From an uncultured cyanobacterium (GTDB taxonomy: Bacteria > Cyanobacteriota > Cyanobacteriia > PCC-6307 > Cyanobiaceae), in NCBI GenBank assembly GCA_903858015.1, contig CAIOGZ010000015.1, positions 1-54,773 on the forward strand: DNA of 54,773 nucleotides. Direction: 5' to 3'. Within the stretch, counting starts at the first letter, position 1, and every line of letters begins with the position of its first letter. This document shows positions 1 to 10,880 of the stretch, in pieces. The notes under the pieces were generated by a model. The model saw nothing but the letters and a program-made list of their open reading frames with translations, did not search any database and was not told the DNA's origin. Made by a program: the position numbers and the translations under genes.

Positions 1-266
1 AACGCGTGGTGGAAACTGCCTGAACCTCTTTGCAGGGACTGCTGTGAGCGAAATCCGTGGAAAATCTGCTCATTGTCGTCTCACTGAGGAGAATGAGATT
101 AGATTCTTTGGATAAAGCCGTCTTGATCAGAGGTTCCCTAACGCGAGGCTCGTTGCCGGAGCAGGCCCACTGTTCAATCCCACCGTTGACTCGCAACACT
201 AACTCGCACCGCTAACTCGCAGGGGCAGGCTTGTCATTGTTTCAAGCTGCCCCCCAGAAGCCCGAC
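1..266. other. Gene-free stretch downstream of katG
   Basis: No coding region or RNA gene is recognised. Around 188-223 there are about three imperfect copies of a roughly 12-bp unit built on CTAACTCGCA. No convincing terminator for katG was found here. Confidence 0.4.
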
Positions 267-2501
<2,235 letters not shown>

Positions 2502-2535
2502 TTACCCCTTGGTGTTGTCAAATTGGTGTTGCTTG

Positions 2536-2583
2536 CAATTGGACGACATCAATTAGTGTTATCCAATTGATGTCGTCCAATTG
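2536..2583. promoter_or_regulatory. Perfect 19-bp inverted repeat upstream of katG
   Basis: Arms 2536-2554 (CAATTGGACGACATCAATT) and 2565-2583 are exact reverse complements separated by 10 nt. The repeat lies 38 bp upstream of the katG ATG, in AT-rich DNA that contrasts with the GC-rich surroundings. Position, symmetry and lack of a following T-run favour a protein-binding operator over a terminator. Peroxide-responsive Fur-family (PerR) control is an inference from the target gene only. A short direct repeat TTGGTGTTG occurs between it and the gene (2509 and 2523). Confidence 0.6.
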
Positions 2584-2881
2584 ATTGGATCTTCATTGGA
2601 TCCTGACTGGATCTTAGGCGAAAAACCACCCCACCCCGCACGGGTCTTCGCATTTCGCAGCCCCCCGCCAGCAACAATCACCCCTTTGTTGGCGCCATTC
2701 CAGCTTTCAGCAGATTTCCAGCCAATTGATCATGATAGTCAGCATTCAAAGGGGCCCCAAGAGCCTCGCCAAGCCGCCCTGGCCGGTCCATGGGCACCCG
2801 TGCTTGTGCTGCGGCGCACCGACCAGCCTGAATCGCTTGGCCTGCCATCGCCGAGAATGGCGTTAAACACGGCGCAAGGCC

Positions 2882-3076
2882 ATGACCCAGGCCCAAGACC
2901 CATCCCCCCTCGATCCGGCTGCACCGGCCGAGCACCCCCACAACTTCGAAGTGCAAAAGGCTGTCCATAGCCAAATCCGCAACGACCCCGACTACGACGA
3001 CTGGGAATACGGCACCGAACCCCTGCCCGAGGAGGCCTGGCAAACCGCCCAACCGCCATCCCCCCCCAAGGGCTGA
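2882..3076 (+). CDS. Small conserved-looking acidic protein, unknown function
   Basis: A 64-residue ORF with an ATG start and no signal peptide or membrane segment. It is acidic and rich in D, E, P and W; the central segment NDPDYDDWEYGTEPLPEEAW looks constrained and protein-like. It is not recognisable as a named family, although small tryptophan/acid-rich proteins of this kind are common hypothetical genes in Synechococcus. It converges on the MFS gene; a GGGCCC-GAA-GGGCCC hairpin just after the stop (about 3080-3095) could separate the two but has no T-run. Confidence 0.55.
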   Translation: MTQAQDPSPLDPAAPAEHPHNFEVQKAVHSQIRNDPDYDDWEYGTEPLPEEAWQTAQPPSPPKG

Positions 3077-3096
3077 AGGGGCCCGAAGGGCCCTAG

Positions 3097-4398
3097 CTAG
3101 GACCGTTCGGATGCGCCGAGGCTGGCGCCGCTGCGAGCTGCAGGTAGCGGCTGCGGCGCCAACTGGCCCTCCAGCTGGTCCTCCAGCTGGTCCTCCAACT
3201 GGAGCTCCAGCTGGCGCAGGGGAACCAGCCCAGCCAACAGGGCGCCGGCCATCAGCATCCAGAGTCCAACGGCGTGGCCCTGGAGATCGAGCAGCTGGCC
3301 GGCCAGCAGCGGCCCCAGCACCGCACTGACGGCGAAGCATTGGGAAAACAGGGCCATCGCCTTACCGCGATGCGCGGCGGGCGTGAGGGCCAGCACGGTT
3401 TCGGTGGCGGTGGGCAGGAAGGCGGCCTCGGCCAAGGCCAGGGGCAACTGGGCGGCGAGCACCAGCGCCAGCCCCCAGGGCAGCAGGGCCGAGCCAGCCA
3501 ACAGCAGACAGCCGAGGCTGAAGCCGTAGAGGCTGAGCCGCAGCCCGGTGGTCACGGGCCGACGGGCCAGGGCCTGGCCCACCGGCCACTGGAGCAGCAG
3601 CAGCAGGGCGAGCTGCAGCCCGATCAGCAGGGCACCGGGCCCAACGGCCAGGGCGGGACGCCGCAGACCGCCCTGGACCAGGTCCAGCGGCAGGGCGCTC
3701 TGCAGCAGCGCCGGCATGGCGGTGGCCAGCAAGGTGATCAGCAGCAGGGGGAGCAGCGGCTGGCGCCAGGAGCCGCCCGGCGGCGCTACCCGGAACGATC
3801 GGGCGGCGGGCAGGGGCCGCGCCAGCAGCAGCAGGACGAGGCCCAGCAGGCCGAGGATGTCCACCCAATAGATGCCCCGCAGCCAACCGATGCTGGCCAG
3901 CAGGGCCCCGATCAGGGCACCGCAGGCGATGCCGCAGGCGTCGGCGCTGCGCACCAGGGCGAAGGCGCGGGCCGAGGGTTGGGGTGCGCAGCAAAGGGGC
4001 ACCGCCAGCTCGATCGCTGGCCAGTAGAGGCCCACGGCGCTGCCCAGCAGGATCTGGCCGAGCACGAAGGCCGCCTGGCTGTGGGCCACCAGCAACACGC
4101 CGTCGCCGGCGATGGCAAAGCCGGCCGCCAGCAGCACCGGCAGCGAGCAGCGCCGGCCCCGATCGAGCAGCAGGCCGCTGCCCAGCCGTCCGAAGATGCC
4201 GGCCACGGCCGCCAGGGCCAGCCCCGTGGTCACGGCGGCGGCGCTGAAGGCGGCGGCGTGGAACACCAGGGGGGTGAGATAGAGCACGCCGCCGGAGCCG
4301 AGCGCCGCCACCAGGCGCAGCAGCGCCAGTTGACGCAGCGCTGCGGGAAACTGGTGGAACCAGGCTTTGGCCCCGGATGCGCCCAGTGGCTGTTCCAA
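3097..4398 (-). CDS. MFS-type transporter
   Basis: Major facilitator superfamily permease of about 430 aa, with alternating hydrophobic segments over nearly the whole length and the typical loop-2/3 motif GRLGSGLLLDRGRR (the G-x-L-x-DRxGRR class) after TM2. Substrate unknown; drug or sugar efflux is the usual role of such 12-TM proteins. The frame is open to a TTG at 4482, but that would run deep into the divergent hydrolase gene. A TTG at 4398 is the next in-frame candidate and is used here. No ATG exists near the expected N-terminus, so the start is uncertain. The C-terminal tail carries tandem LE(D)QLE repeats (3170-3220) that look like a low-complexity expansion. Confidence 0.8.
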   Translation of the reverse strand: MEQPLGASGAKAWFHQFPAALRQLALLRLVAALGSGGVLYLTPLVFHAAAFSAAAVTTGLALAAVAGIFGRLGSGLLLDRGRRCSLPVLLAAGFAIAGDGVLLVAHSQAAFVLGQILLGSAVGLYWPAIELAVPLCCAPQPSARAFALVRSADACGIACGALIGALLASIGWLRGIYWVDILGLLGLVLLLLARPLPAARSFRVAPPGGSWRQPLLPLLLITLLATAMPALLQSALPLDLVQGGLRRPALAVGPGALLIGLQLALLLLLQWPVGQALARRPVTTGLRLSLYGFSLGCLLLAGSALLPWGLALVLAAQLPLALAEAAFLPTATETVLALTPAAHRGKAMALFSQCFAVSAVLGPLLAGQLLDLQGHAVGLWMLMAGALLAGLVPLRQLELQLEDQLEDQLEGQLAPQPLPAARSGASLGASERS

Positions 4399-6197
4399 CG
4401 TCAGGTCAGGGGTGGCGAGGCGTGCTGGCCAGTCTGCTGATCGCCCTGCCGGCCCCGGGGCTGGCGGGCCTGCTGCTGGCAACCGCGGCGCTGGCGGGCA
4501 CCGTGCCAGGCAAGGCGGCGGAGCTGCTGGATGTACGCATCGACAGCCTCCAGATCCCGATCCCCCTCGACCAGCTCGCCAACTGGAGTGATCCGGCCGG
4601 CCGGGGCCAAGCGCCGGACAGCGACCTGAGCGTGTGGCTGGGCCTGCTCGAGCCGAGCAGCCGCACCGACCTGCAGCGGCTGCTGCGGGCCCCCCTGTTG
4701 CGCGACCGCAGCTTCGGCAGCCAACTGCTCGACAGCTGGGCCGGCGGCCAGTTGCTGGCGGAGCTGGGCAACCTGCTCACCACCCCGGATGGGCGCAACA
4801 GCACGGCCCTGCTGCAGATGACGCTGCGGCGGCTACTGGAGCAGCGGCGCGATGTGACACTCCTGGAAATCCTGCAGGCCCTGCCGCCGCGGCGGCTGAA
4901 CCTGCAGCTCGATGGCCTGCTCAGCCTTGGCGAACGCTGGCGGATTCAGTTAAGGCGCCAGCACCTGGCGATGACCAAGCTGCGGGAGCTGCCCCTGCCG
5001 CAGGTGAAGCCGGCGGCGGGATCGGCGGCAACGGAATTGGCCGCTAGGGAATTGGCGACAACGGAATTGGCGGCACCGGCATTGGCGGCACCGGGATTGG
5101 CGGCACCGGGATTGACGGCGAGGGCCTTGACAGCGCCTGAGTTGCCGGCGACTGAGCTGGCGGCCAGCGACCGGCCGCAGCAACCGCAGCGCTGGCGGCT
5201 GGCGGTACCGGGCCGCCGCGAGCCGCTGCCGCTGCAGATTTGGGCGGCCGAGCGGGAGAGCCAGCCCAGCAAGCCCTGGGTGCTGCTGATGCCGGGCCTG
5301 GGGGGCAATGCCGACCAATTCGGCTGGCTGGGCTCGGCCCTGGCCCGCAGGGGTTGGCCCGTGGTGGTGCTGCAACACCCCGGCAGCGATGGCCTGGCGG
5401 TGGGGGAGGCCCTCCAGGGCCAGCGGCCGCCGCCGGGGGCGGAAAGTCTGGGCAGCCGCCTGGCCGACCTGGAGGCGGTGGTCAGCGCCGAGCGCCAGGG
5501 TCGGCTGCCGGTGCGGGGGGAGGGGTTGGTGCTGGCGGGCCATTCGCTCGGGGGGCTCACGGCCCTGCTGGCGGCCGGGCTCAGCCCCCAACCGGGGCTG
5601 GAGGCGCGCTGCCGCAGGGCTGTGGAGCGGCTGCCGCTGCACAACCCCTCACGCCTGATCCAATGCCAGCTACCGCAGCAGGCCCTGCCGCGGCCGCGGC
5701 GGCCGCCCCCCGAGCTGCGGGCCCTGCTGTTGTTCAACAGCTTCGGCAGCCTGCTTTGGCCGGCGTCGAACCTGGCGGCGTTGCCGCTGCCGATCTTGAT
5801 GGTGGGAGGCAGCCTGGATCTGATCACACCACCGCTCGATGAGCAGCTCACGTTGTTTCTAGGGGCAAGGGACCCCCGCAGCCGATTGGTGCTGGTGAGC
5901 GGCGGCAGCCACTTCTCACCGGTGCGGCTGGCCGAACGGGATGGGGCGCTGCTGCGGCTGGGCAGGGATCTGGTGGGGGCCGATCCGCTGCGGGTGCAGG
6001 CCTTACTACTCGATCTCACCAGCGAGTTCCTGGCCTCGCTGCCCCCGGCAGGCGCCGCTAGCGACCGGCCCAGCGGCGCCGATCAGCCCGCCGCCGCCGC
6101 CAGCAAACCGCTGCCGCCCCAGCGCCGCCGCCAAAACGGGATCACGGCCTACGTGCTCGATCCGGAGATCGCCCACCGCTGGCGCAGCCGCCTATGA
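4377..6197 (+). CDS. Secreted alpha/beta hydrolase with DUF1400-type N-terminal region
   Basis: A 606-aa protein with an N-terminal signal peptide (hydrophobic residues 16-40). Next comes a helical region of about 200 aa resembling the cyanobacterial DUF1400 domain, then an alpha/beta-hydrolase domain. The nucleophile elbow is GHSLGG (5537-5555); the oxyanion-side motif LLMPGLGG precedes it, and a C-terminal GGSHFSP supplies the probable catalytic His. Related proteins are annotated as dienelactone hydrolase or lipase-like, and the true substrate is unknown. An AE-L-rich repeat tract separates the two domains. The ATG at 4377 overlaps the start region of the divergent MFS gene; GTG at 4422 is an alternative that leaves the signal peptide intact. 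The gene converges on the ABC permease with a 10-bp gap. Confidence 0.8.
   Translation: MRPVAVPTSGQGWRGVLASLLIALPAPGLAGLLLATAALAGTVPGKAAELLDVRIDSLQIPIPLDQLANWSDPAGRGQAPDSDLSVWLGLLEPSSRTDLQRLLRAPLLRDRSFGSQLLDSWAGGQLLAELGNLLTTPDGRNSTALLQMTLRRLLEQRRDVTLLEILQALPPRRLNLQLDGLLSLGERWRIQLRRQHLAMTKLRELPLPQVKPAAGSAATELAARELATTELAAPALAAPGLAAPGLTARALTAPELPATELAASDRPQQPQRWRLAVPGRREPLPLQIWAAERESQPSKPWVLLMPGLGGNADQFGWLGSALARRGWPVVVLQHPGSDGLAVGEALQGQRPPPGAESLGSRLADLEAVVSAERQGRLPVRGEGLVLAGHSLGGLTALLAAGLSPQPGLEARCRRAVERLPLHNPSRLIQCQLPQQALPRPRRPPPELRALLLFNSFGSLLWPASNLAALPLPILMVGGSLDLITPPLDEQLTLFLGARDPRSRLVLVSGGSHFSPVRLAERDGALLRLGRDLVGADPLRVQALLLDLTSEFLASLPPAGAASDRPSGADQPAAAASKPLPPQRRRQNGITAYVLDPEIAHRWRSRL
5028..5165 (+). 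repeat. Degenerate 15-24 bp tandem repeat inside hydrolase gene
   Basis: Imperfect copies of GGAATTGGCGGCAMCG run through the linker between the two domains of the hydrolase, encoding a run of A-x-x-(E/A/G)-L-A/T units. It looks like slippage expansion in a flexible linker and preserves the reading frame. Confidence 0.7.
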
Positions 6198-6207
6198 GCA
6201 GCGCTGC

Positions 6208-7227
6208 TCAGAAGCGCACCCTGGGATCGAGCAACGCCACCAGCAGATCCACAGCCACGGTGACCAGCACCACCAAAGCGGCCACCACGACCACAATGCC
6301 CTGCACCAGGGGGTAATCGCGCTGGGCGATCGCCTCCTGCAGCCGGGCGGCGATCCCCGGCCATGAATAGGTGACCTCAATCAACAGGGCGCCCCCGATC
6401 AGCGAGGCCACGGTGATGCCGGTGATCGTCAGCACCGGCAGCAGGGCATTGGGCAGGGCGTGGCGCAGCACCACCCGGGTTTCGCTGAGGCCGCGGCTGC
6501 GGGCGGCCTCCACGTAGTCGGAGCCGAGGGCGCGGCGCAGGTTGAGGCGCAGGGCATTGGTGAAGATGCCGCTGAGCAGCAGGCCCAGGGTGGAGGCCGG
6601 CAGCACCAGGTGCCGCAGGGCCCCCTGCAGCTGCTGGAGATTGCCAGCCCGCAGGCTGTCGAACAGGTAGAAGCCGCTTCCCTCCGGCGGCAGCACGGTT
6701 GCCGGCAGGCGGCCGCCCACCGGCAACCAGCCGAGCCAGACGGCGAACACCAGCTGCACCACCATCGCCGCCCAGAAGGGGGGCAGGGCGTAGGTGCCGA
6801 TGCCAAACAGGCGACCGGCCAAATCCACCTTGCCCTCGGGGCGGGCGATGCCGCTGAAGCCCACCGCCAGCCCCAACACCGCGGCGATCAGCAGCGCCAC
6901 CAGCCCCAGCTCGAGGCTGGCGGGCAGGCTGGCCTGGATGATCGTGGTCACGGGCTCCTTGCTCGCCTGCGATACCCCCAGGTTTCCGTGCAGCAGATCG
7001 CCCAGGAACTGGCCGTACTGCACCGGTAGGGGCTGGTCGAGGCCGAGCTGGTGGCGCAGGGCGGCGCGGGCGGCGGCGGGGGCCTTCGGACCGAGCAGGG
7101 CATCGATCGGATCGCCCGGCGCCACCCGCAGCAGCAGAAACACCAGGCTGCTGATCAGCCAGAGCATCAGCGGCGCCAGGGCGAGGCGGGCGCCGAAGTA
7201 ACGCAGCAGTTCGGAGCGGCGGCTCAT
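6208..7227 (-). CDS. ABC transporter permease, DppB/OppB family
   Basis: Inner-membrane permease (339 aa) of a peptide/nickel-type ABC importer. The N-terminus has the family's hallmark first TM followed by FLLLRVAPGDPIDALLG. The EAA loop (EAARSRGLSETRVVLRHALPNALLPVL, near 6440-6520) that contacts the ATPase is intact. There are six predicted TM segments. The start ATG at 7227 overlaps the stop of the upstream substrate-binding protein gene as ATGA, so the two are translationally coupled. A longer open frame continues upstream but is antisense-like within the neighbour. The second permease and the ATPase genes are not in this window, so the transporter must be completed elsewhere. Confidence 0.93.
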   Translation of the reverse strand: MSRRSELLRYFGARLALAPLMLWLISSLVFLLLRVAPGDPIDALLGPKAPAAARAALRHQLGLDQPLPVQYGQFLGDLLHGNLGVSQASKEPVTTIIQASLPASLELGLVALLIAAVLGLAVGFSGIARPEGKVDLAGRLFGIGTYALPPFWAAMVVQLVFAVWLGWLPVGGRLPATVLPPEGSGFYLFDSLRAGNLQQLQGALRHLVLPASTLGLLLSGIFTNALRLNLRRALGSDYVEAARSRGLSETRVVLRHALPNALLPVLTITGITVASLIGGALLIEVTYSWPGIAARLQEAIAQRDYPLVQGIVVVVAALVVLVTVAVDLLVALLDPRVRF

Positions 7228-8861
7228 CGGCGGGCCTCCGGGCCCCCAGTGGACACCGCCAGCGTGGCAGCGGCCGCCGGCAGGCGCCGCAGCCGATCGA
7301 GCCGCAAACGACCGGAACCATCGAACTGCGGTGGCGTGATCCGGCGCCCGCCCCAGGCCTGCTCGGCCATCAGCCACACCGGCAGGTAGGGCACGGCGGA
7401 GGCGGTGCGCCGCTGGATGGCCCGCAGCAACCGCTCCCGCTCCGGCCCATCGATGCGGCTGCTGCGCTGCAGCTCGGCGTCGAGGCCGGGGGCGCTCCAG
7501 AAGGAGCCGCTCAGGGCGCTGTTGCCCTTGGCGCAGCGGTTTGCCTCGGCCTTCTCGCAACCGAGCAGGGGGGCGAGGAAGTTTTCGGGGTCGGGGTAGT
7601 CGCCGATCCAGTCGTAGAAGAAGAGGGTGAGGGCGCCCTTGCCGAGCTGGTCGTAGGCGGTGGTGGATTCCATGCCGCTCACCTGCAGATCGAGGCAATC
7701 GCCGAGGTCGCGGCGCACCTGGGCCTGCCAGGTGAGGGCCAGCAGGCGATCGGAGGGGATGTCGGAGCGGAAGGTGAGCGGCAGGCTGAGCACCTTGCCG
7801 TTGCAATAGCCGGCCTGGCGATACAAGGCGCGGGCGGCGGCGGGGTCGTAGGCGGGCCAGGCTTCGGGGTCGGAGCCGGCCAGGCTGGGGGGGATCAGCT
7901 GGCGCAGCGGCGGCCGCATCCCCAGGCTCACCCGCTCGCTGAGGGTGGCGCGATCGAGGCTGCGGGCCAGGGCCTGGCGCAGGCCGGGGTTGTTGAGCGG
8001 TGGCTGGTCGGTGAGCAGGGAGAAGAAGCCGATCGAGAGGGGCGGCCCGCTGCCTTCCCGCAGGCGGCCGGCGGCGGCATCGCGGTGCAGGGCCTGCTGG
8101 TGGTCGATCTCGAGGCCACTGGCCAAGAGCACATCCACTTCGCCGCTGCGCAGGGCGCCGAGCAGGGCGGTGGAGTTGCTGAGGGTGACGAGGTCGATGC
8201 CGCCGTTGGCGGGGGCTGGGCCCCAGTAGCCGGCGAAGGGGTTGAGCCGTTGTTGCTGGCCGCTGAAGAAGCTGAGCCGATAGGGCCCGGTGCCTACGAA
8301 GCGGTTGTTGAGGGGTTTGTCGGCGTGGCTGCGGTAGGCGGTGGGGGAGACGGGGGTGAGGAAGATGGCCGAGAGCAGGCGGCTCAGGGGGCTGAAGGGG
8401 GCCTTGAGCTCGAGCTCGAGTTCATAGGGGCCGCTGGCGCGCACCGCCTTGACCCGATCGCTGAACTGGTAGCCGAGGGTGCCGATCGCCATGAAGCGAT
8501 TCAGCGAGAACACCATGGCGGCGGCATCAAAGGCGGTGCCGTCGTGGAACTGCACGCCCTGGCGCAGGGGGATGCGGGCCCGCAGCCCATCGCCGCTGAG
8601 CAGCGGCGGCCCACTGGCCAGCCGCGGCTCAATCGTGCCATCGGCGCCGATCGCGTAAAGCGGATCGCCGAGGGCACTGAGCACCTGCATCTGCCCGGAG
8701 CGCGACGCCTGCACCGGATCGAGCGAATCGATCCGACTTTTACTCGCCACGATCAAGCTGGCCCCGGGCTGCGGCGGGGCGCAGCCGCTGCTGCCCAGGG
8801 CCAGCAGGGTGAGCAGCAGGCCGCAGGCGGCGGGATGGATCAGGCCGGAGGCGGCAGGCAA
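7224..8861 (-). CDS. ABC transporter substrate-binding lipoprotein, SBP_bac_5 family
   Basis: Extracytoplasmic solute-binding protein of the dipeptide/oligopeptide/nickel class (545 aa). It begins with a lipoprotein signal ending in LGSSGC (lipobox; Cys about residue 27). The family signature RIPLRQGVQFHDGTAFDAAAMVFSLNR-like region is at 8490-8590. It pairs with the downstream permease through an ATGA overlap. The apparent start is a TTG at 8861; no better start codon keeps the signal peptide. Ligand unknown; peptides are the usual guess. Confidence 0.92.
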   Translation of the reverse strand: MPAASGLIHPAACGLLLTLLALGSSGCAPPQPGASLIVASKSRIDSLDPVQASRSGQMQVLSALGDPLYAIGADGTIEPRLASGPPLLSGDGLRARIPLRQGVQFHDGTAFDAAAMVFSLNRFMAIGTLGYQFSDRVKAVRASGPYELELELKAPFSPLSRLLSAIFLTPVSPTAYRSHADKPLNNRFVGTGPYRLSFFSGQQQRLNPFAGYWGPAPANGGIDLVTLSNSTALLGALRSGEVDVLLASGLEIDHQQALHRDAAAGRLREGSGPPLSIGFFSLLTDQPPLNNPGLRQALARSLDRATLSERVSLGMRPPLRQLIPPSLAGSDPEAWPAYDPAAARALYRQAGYCNGKVLSLPLTFRSDIPSDRLLALTWQAQVRRDLGDCLDLQVSGMESTTAYDQLGKGALTLFFYDWIGDYPDPENFLAPLLGCEKAEANRCAKGNSALSGSFWSAPGLDAELQRSSRIDGPERERLLRAIQRRTASAVPYLPVWLMAEQAWGGRRITPPQFDGSGRLRLDRLRRLPAAAATLAVSTGGPEARR

Positions 8862-9338
8862 GCCCGAATGCTCAACACGGCCCCATTCAAGGCGGTCAGC
8901 GGGCCGGATTCGGGCCGCCGGCGCTGACCCAGGCCCCGATCCGCCCTGGAGCAGCGGGGGCCGGGGGCGCGATTGGCAAGGGGTAAATGCCGATCAGCAG
9001 GCCCAAGAAGAGAACGAACCCAGCGGCAGATTGGGCTCAACGTGGAACAAAACACACCAACCCCTGGCACGAGCGCAGCACCAACGAGGCAAAACGTGGC
9101 CATCAGGAGCAAACGCGATTCACGGGCAATAAACATTTCTAATCCATACAACAAGGCCCCGATTCTCCAGCGCCAAAAACCTCACTAAGGTTGGCGGGCA
9201 GATCCTCATCAAGCAGCTTGAAGTTTTTGGGGCTCGAAATTCCTGGAACTTGAAGTAGGCCTGCTGGGGGCCTGTCCATCCTTCCTAATTTCCACCTTGA
9301 TCACCATGTTCAAAACCAAGATTAAAGGGAGCACCACC
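8862..9338. other. Divergent intergenic region, no gene recognised
   Basis: About 480 bp between the lipoprotein gene (minus) and the first PEP-CTERM gene (plus). It must hold two divergent promoters. Base composition becomes AT-richer toward 9300. ORFs here have no protein-like features. The final 20 bp contain a good Shine-Dalgarno GGGAG 7 nt before the ATG at 9339. Confidence 0.4.
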
Positions 9339-10010
9339 ATGCTGCCCAAAGCCCTCCTCACCGCCGGCCTGCTCGGCGGCGCCGCCCTCACCACCCTCGG
9401 CGCTGGCTCGGCGCAGGCAGCTTGGAACCCAGTCCCTGGCGGATTTCAATGTGATTTTCTGAGCCCTGACTCCCCAGGTGTAGATCCTGGGTGTACTGGT
9501 GAAGCCGTAGTAATAGGTGACAAAAAATTGAGCCTGCTGGGCTGGCTTTCAATTCCCGGTACCGCCCAACTAACCTATGATCTTGAAACAGATCCAACGC
9601 CGTACCACATAGATCTGGATTTTGGCGGAACAGGTGCAGGCAAGGACTTTGATGGAGGAATTTTGTCTTACTCATTGGAGATTATTAACGGTCCATTGCA
9701 ATTTGACACAGCGGAACTTGCCTGGAATAGCGGGGTCCCCTCCCCGACCGTAACCAAAGAAATCTTCTCAGACCCCTTTAGTACTAAAATATGCGAATTG
9801 AACGCCAATCCTTCCCAGTGCAATATTTCCGGGCAGAAAATTTGGGTTAGGGATACTTGGGGAGCGACAGTTGGAGGCTTGGATAACGTCACCAACGACT
9901 TCTCCCAAGTCCCCGCCCCGCTGCCCCTTCTTGGCGCCGGTGCCGCCTTTGGCTCGATCCGCAAGCTGCGCAAGTTCTCCTCCCAGCTGAAAACCTTCTC
10001 GCTGGCCTGA
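9339..10010 (+). CDS. Secreted protein with cyanobacterial PEP-CTERM-like sorting signal (substrate 1)
   Basis: A 223-aa protein with a clear Sec signal peptide (GLLGGAALTTLGAGSAQA, cleavage near residue 28). Its middle is beta-rich and of unknown fold. The C-terminal tripartite signal is VPAPLPLLGAGAAFGSIRKL: a P-x-PLP motif, a short hydrophobic segment and a basic tail. In this class the tail is recognised by a cyanoexosortase, which cleaves and probably hands the protein to the cell surface. ATG 9339 is preferred because it has GGGAG at ideal spacing; ATG 9306 or TTG 9297 would only lengthen the basic n-region. The mature part contains four Cys and many Asn/Thr. A strong terminator follows. 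Confidence 0.82.
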   Translation: MLPKALLTAGLLGGAALTTLGAGSAQAAWNPVPGGFQCDFLSPDSPGVDPGCTGEAVVIGDKKLSLLGWLSIPGTAQLTYDLETDPTPYHIDLDFGGTGAGKDFDGGILSYSLEIINGPLQFDTAELAWNSGVPSPTVTKEIFSDPFSTKICELNANPSQCNISGQKIWVRDTWGATVGGLDNVTNDFSQVPAPLPLLGAGAAFGSIRKLRKFSSQLKTFSLA

Positions 10011-10030
10011 GGCTCCCTGCTCGGATCACA

Positions 10031-10061
10031 GGGCCCCCGCCACTGGTGGGGCCTTTTTTTT
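10031..10061 (+). terminator. Rho-independent terminator after PEP-CTERM gene 1
   Basis: A GC stem, GGCCCC pairing with GGGGCC around the CCACTGG loop region, is followed directly by eight T residues (10054-10061). It lies 21 bp beyond the stop at 10010 and separates the plus-strand substrate gene from the convergent exosortase operon. Confidence 0.85.
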
Positions 10062-10085
10062 ATGCAACAGTTTCAGGAACCCTCC

Positions 10086-10880
10086 TCAGGCTCCCTCACC
10101 CCTCACCAACACCCGCCGCAAATTCCTCCACACCGTCTCCAGCTGCCGCTGGTGATCCACACTCCCGCGGCCACCCTGGCCACCACCAGAAGCACCACGT
10201 TCCAACTGCACCGCCAGGCACTCATGGCGGGCCTGCTGCAAGCCGATGATGCGCAGCAGGCGGGGCACCGACCAGCGGCTGTCCCTCATGCCCGCTGCCA
10301 AGATGGGCCGCAGAAGATAACCATGAAACGCCGCCAATCCCGAGCTGGTGAGACAGGTTTGCAGGCGCGTGGTGCTGCCGGCTGGATCCTCCGCGCCGCG
10401 CCCTAGGGCGATTTGATCCCCCTGGGGCGCCGAAGCCCCAGCCTTCGCGACAGGTTGAACGATGATGCGCTGTTCCTGCAAGGCAAAGCCAGGAACCAAG
10501 CTCCCCACGGCCTCCATGCCCAGGTCCTGGCCCCCCAGGGTTGTCTCGCTCAATTTCGTGCCCGTACGGCTGCGCACCGGCAGCAAGGTCACCGTCAGCG
10601 CCGGTTCACCCGATAGCGGCACCAGGCGGAACCGGCGCATCGTGCCGAGGCTGAGGTCGCGGCCCCGCTGCGGCCCCGAGCTCGACAGGGCACTGATGCG
10701 GTAGCCCGCCATACGCAAGCTGGGGGGAGCCTCAACCGTTGGCATGGGGGCCGAAGGCCCAACCACTTTCCCTACGGTCACCATCACTGTGAGCAGGGCC
10801 AGCCCCTCCAGCAGGCGCCGCAGGGGAAGGCCGCCGTGGTCGTGCTTCTGGCTAGGCCACGGATGCGACGAGCTGCTCAT
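10086..10880 (-). CDS. Cyanoexosortase-associated protein
   Basis: A 264-aa protein with one N-terminal membrane segment (LLEGLALLTVMVTVGKVVG) and an extracytoplasmic domain. By position and architecture it matches the protein that accompanies cyanoexosortase A in cyanobacteria (single-TM, periplasmic, role unknown, possibly a structural or substrate-presenting partner). The ATG at 10880 (MSSSSHPW) overlaps the exosortase stop as ATGA, so the pair is translationally coupled. The open frame continues upstream into the exosortase gene, but that part is a shadow. It converges on PEP-CTERM gene 1. Confidence 0.82.
   Translation of the reverse strand: MSSSSHPWPSQKHDHGGLPLRRLLEGLALLTVMVTVGKVVGPSAPMPTVEAPPSLRMAGYRISALSSSGPQRGRDLSLGTMRRFRLVPLSGEPALTVTLLPVRSRTGTKLSETTLGGQDLGMEAVGSLVPGFALQEQRIIVQPVAKAGASAPQGDQIALGRGAEDPAGSTTRLQTCLTSSGLAAFHGYLLRPILAAGMRDSRWSVPRLLRIIGLQQARHECLAVQLERGASGGGQGGRGSVDHQRQLETVWRNLRRVLVRGEGA

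Noticed and set aside
170..190. GTTCAATCCCACC resembling a tRNA T-arm
   Set aside because: No matching acceptor stem, anticodon arm or D-arm could be placed around it.
3078..3096. GGGCCC-GAA-GGGCCC as terminator between convergent genes
   Set aside because: Short stem, 3-nt loop and no T-run on either strand; mentioned only as a possibility.
6208..7806. Longer permease reading frame (532 codons)
   Set aside because: The N-terminal 193 residues are an out-of-frame shadow of the lipoprotein gene; the ATG at 7227 with the ATGA overlap fits the family.
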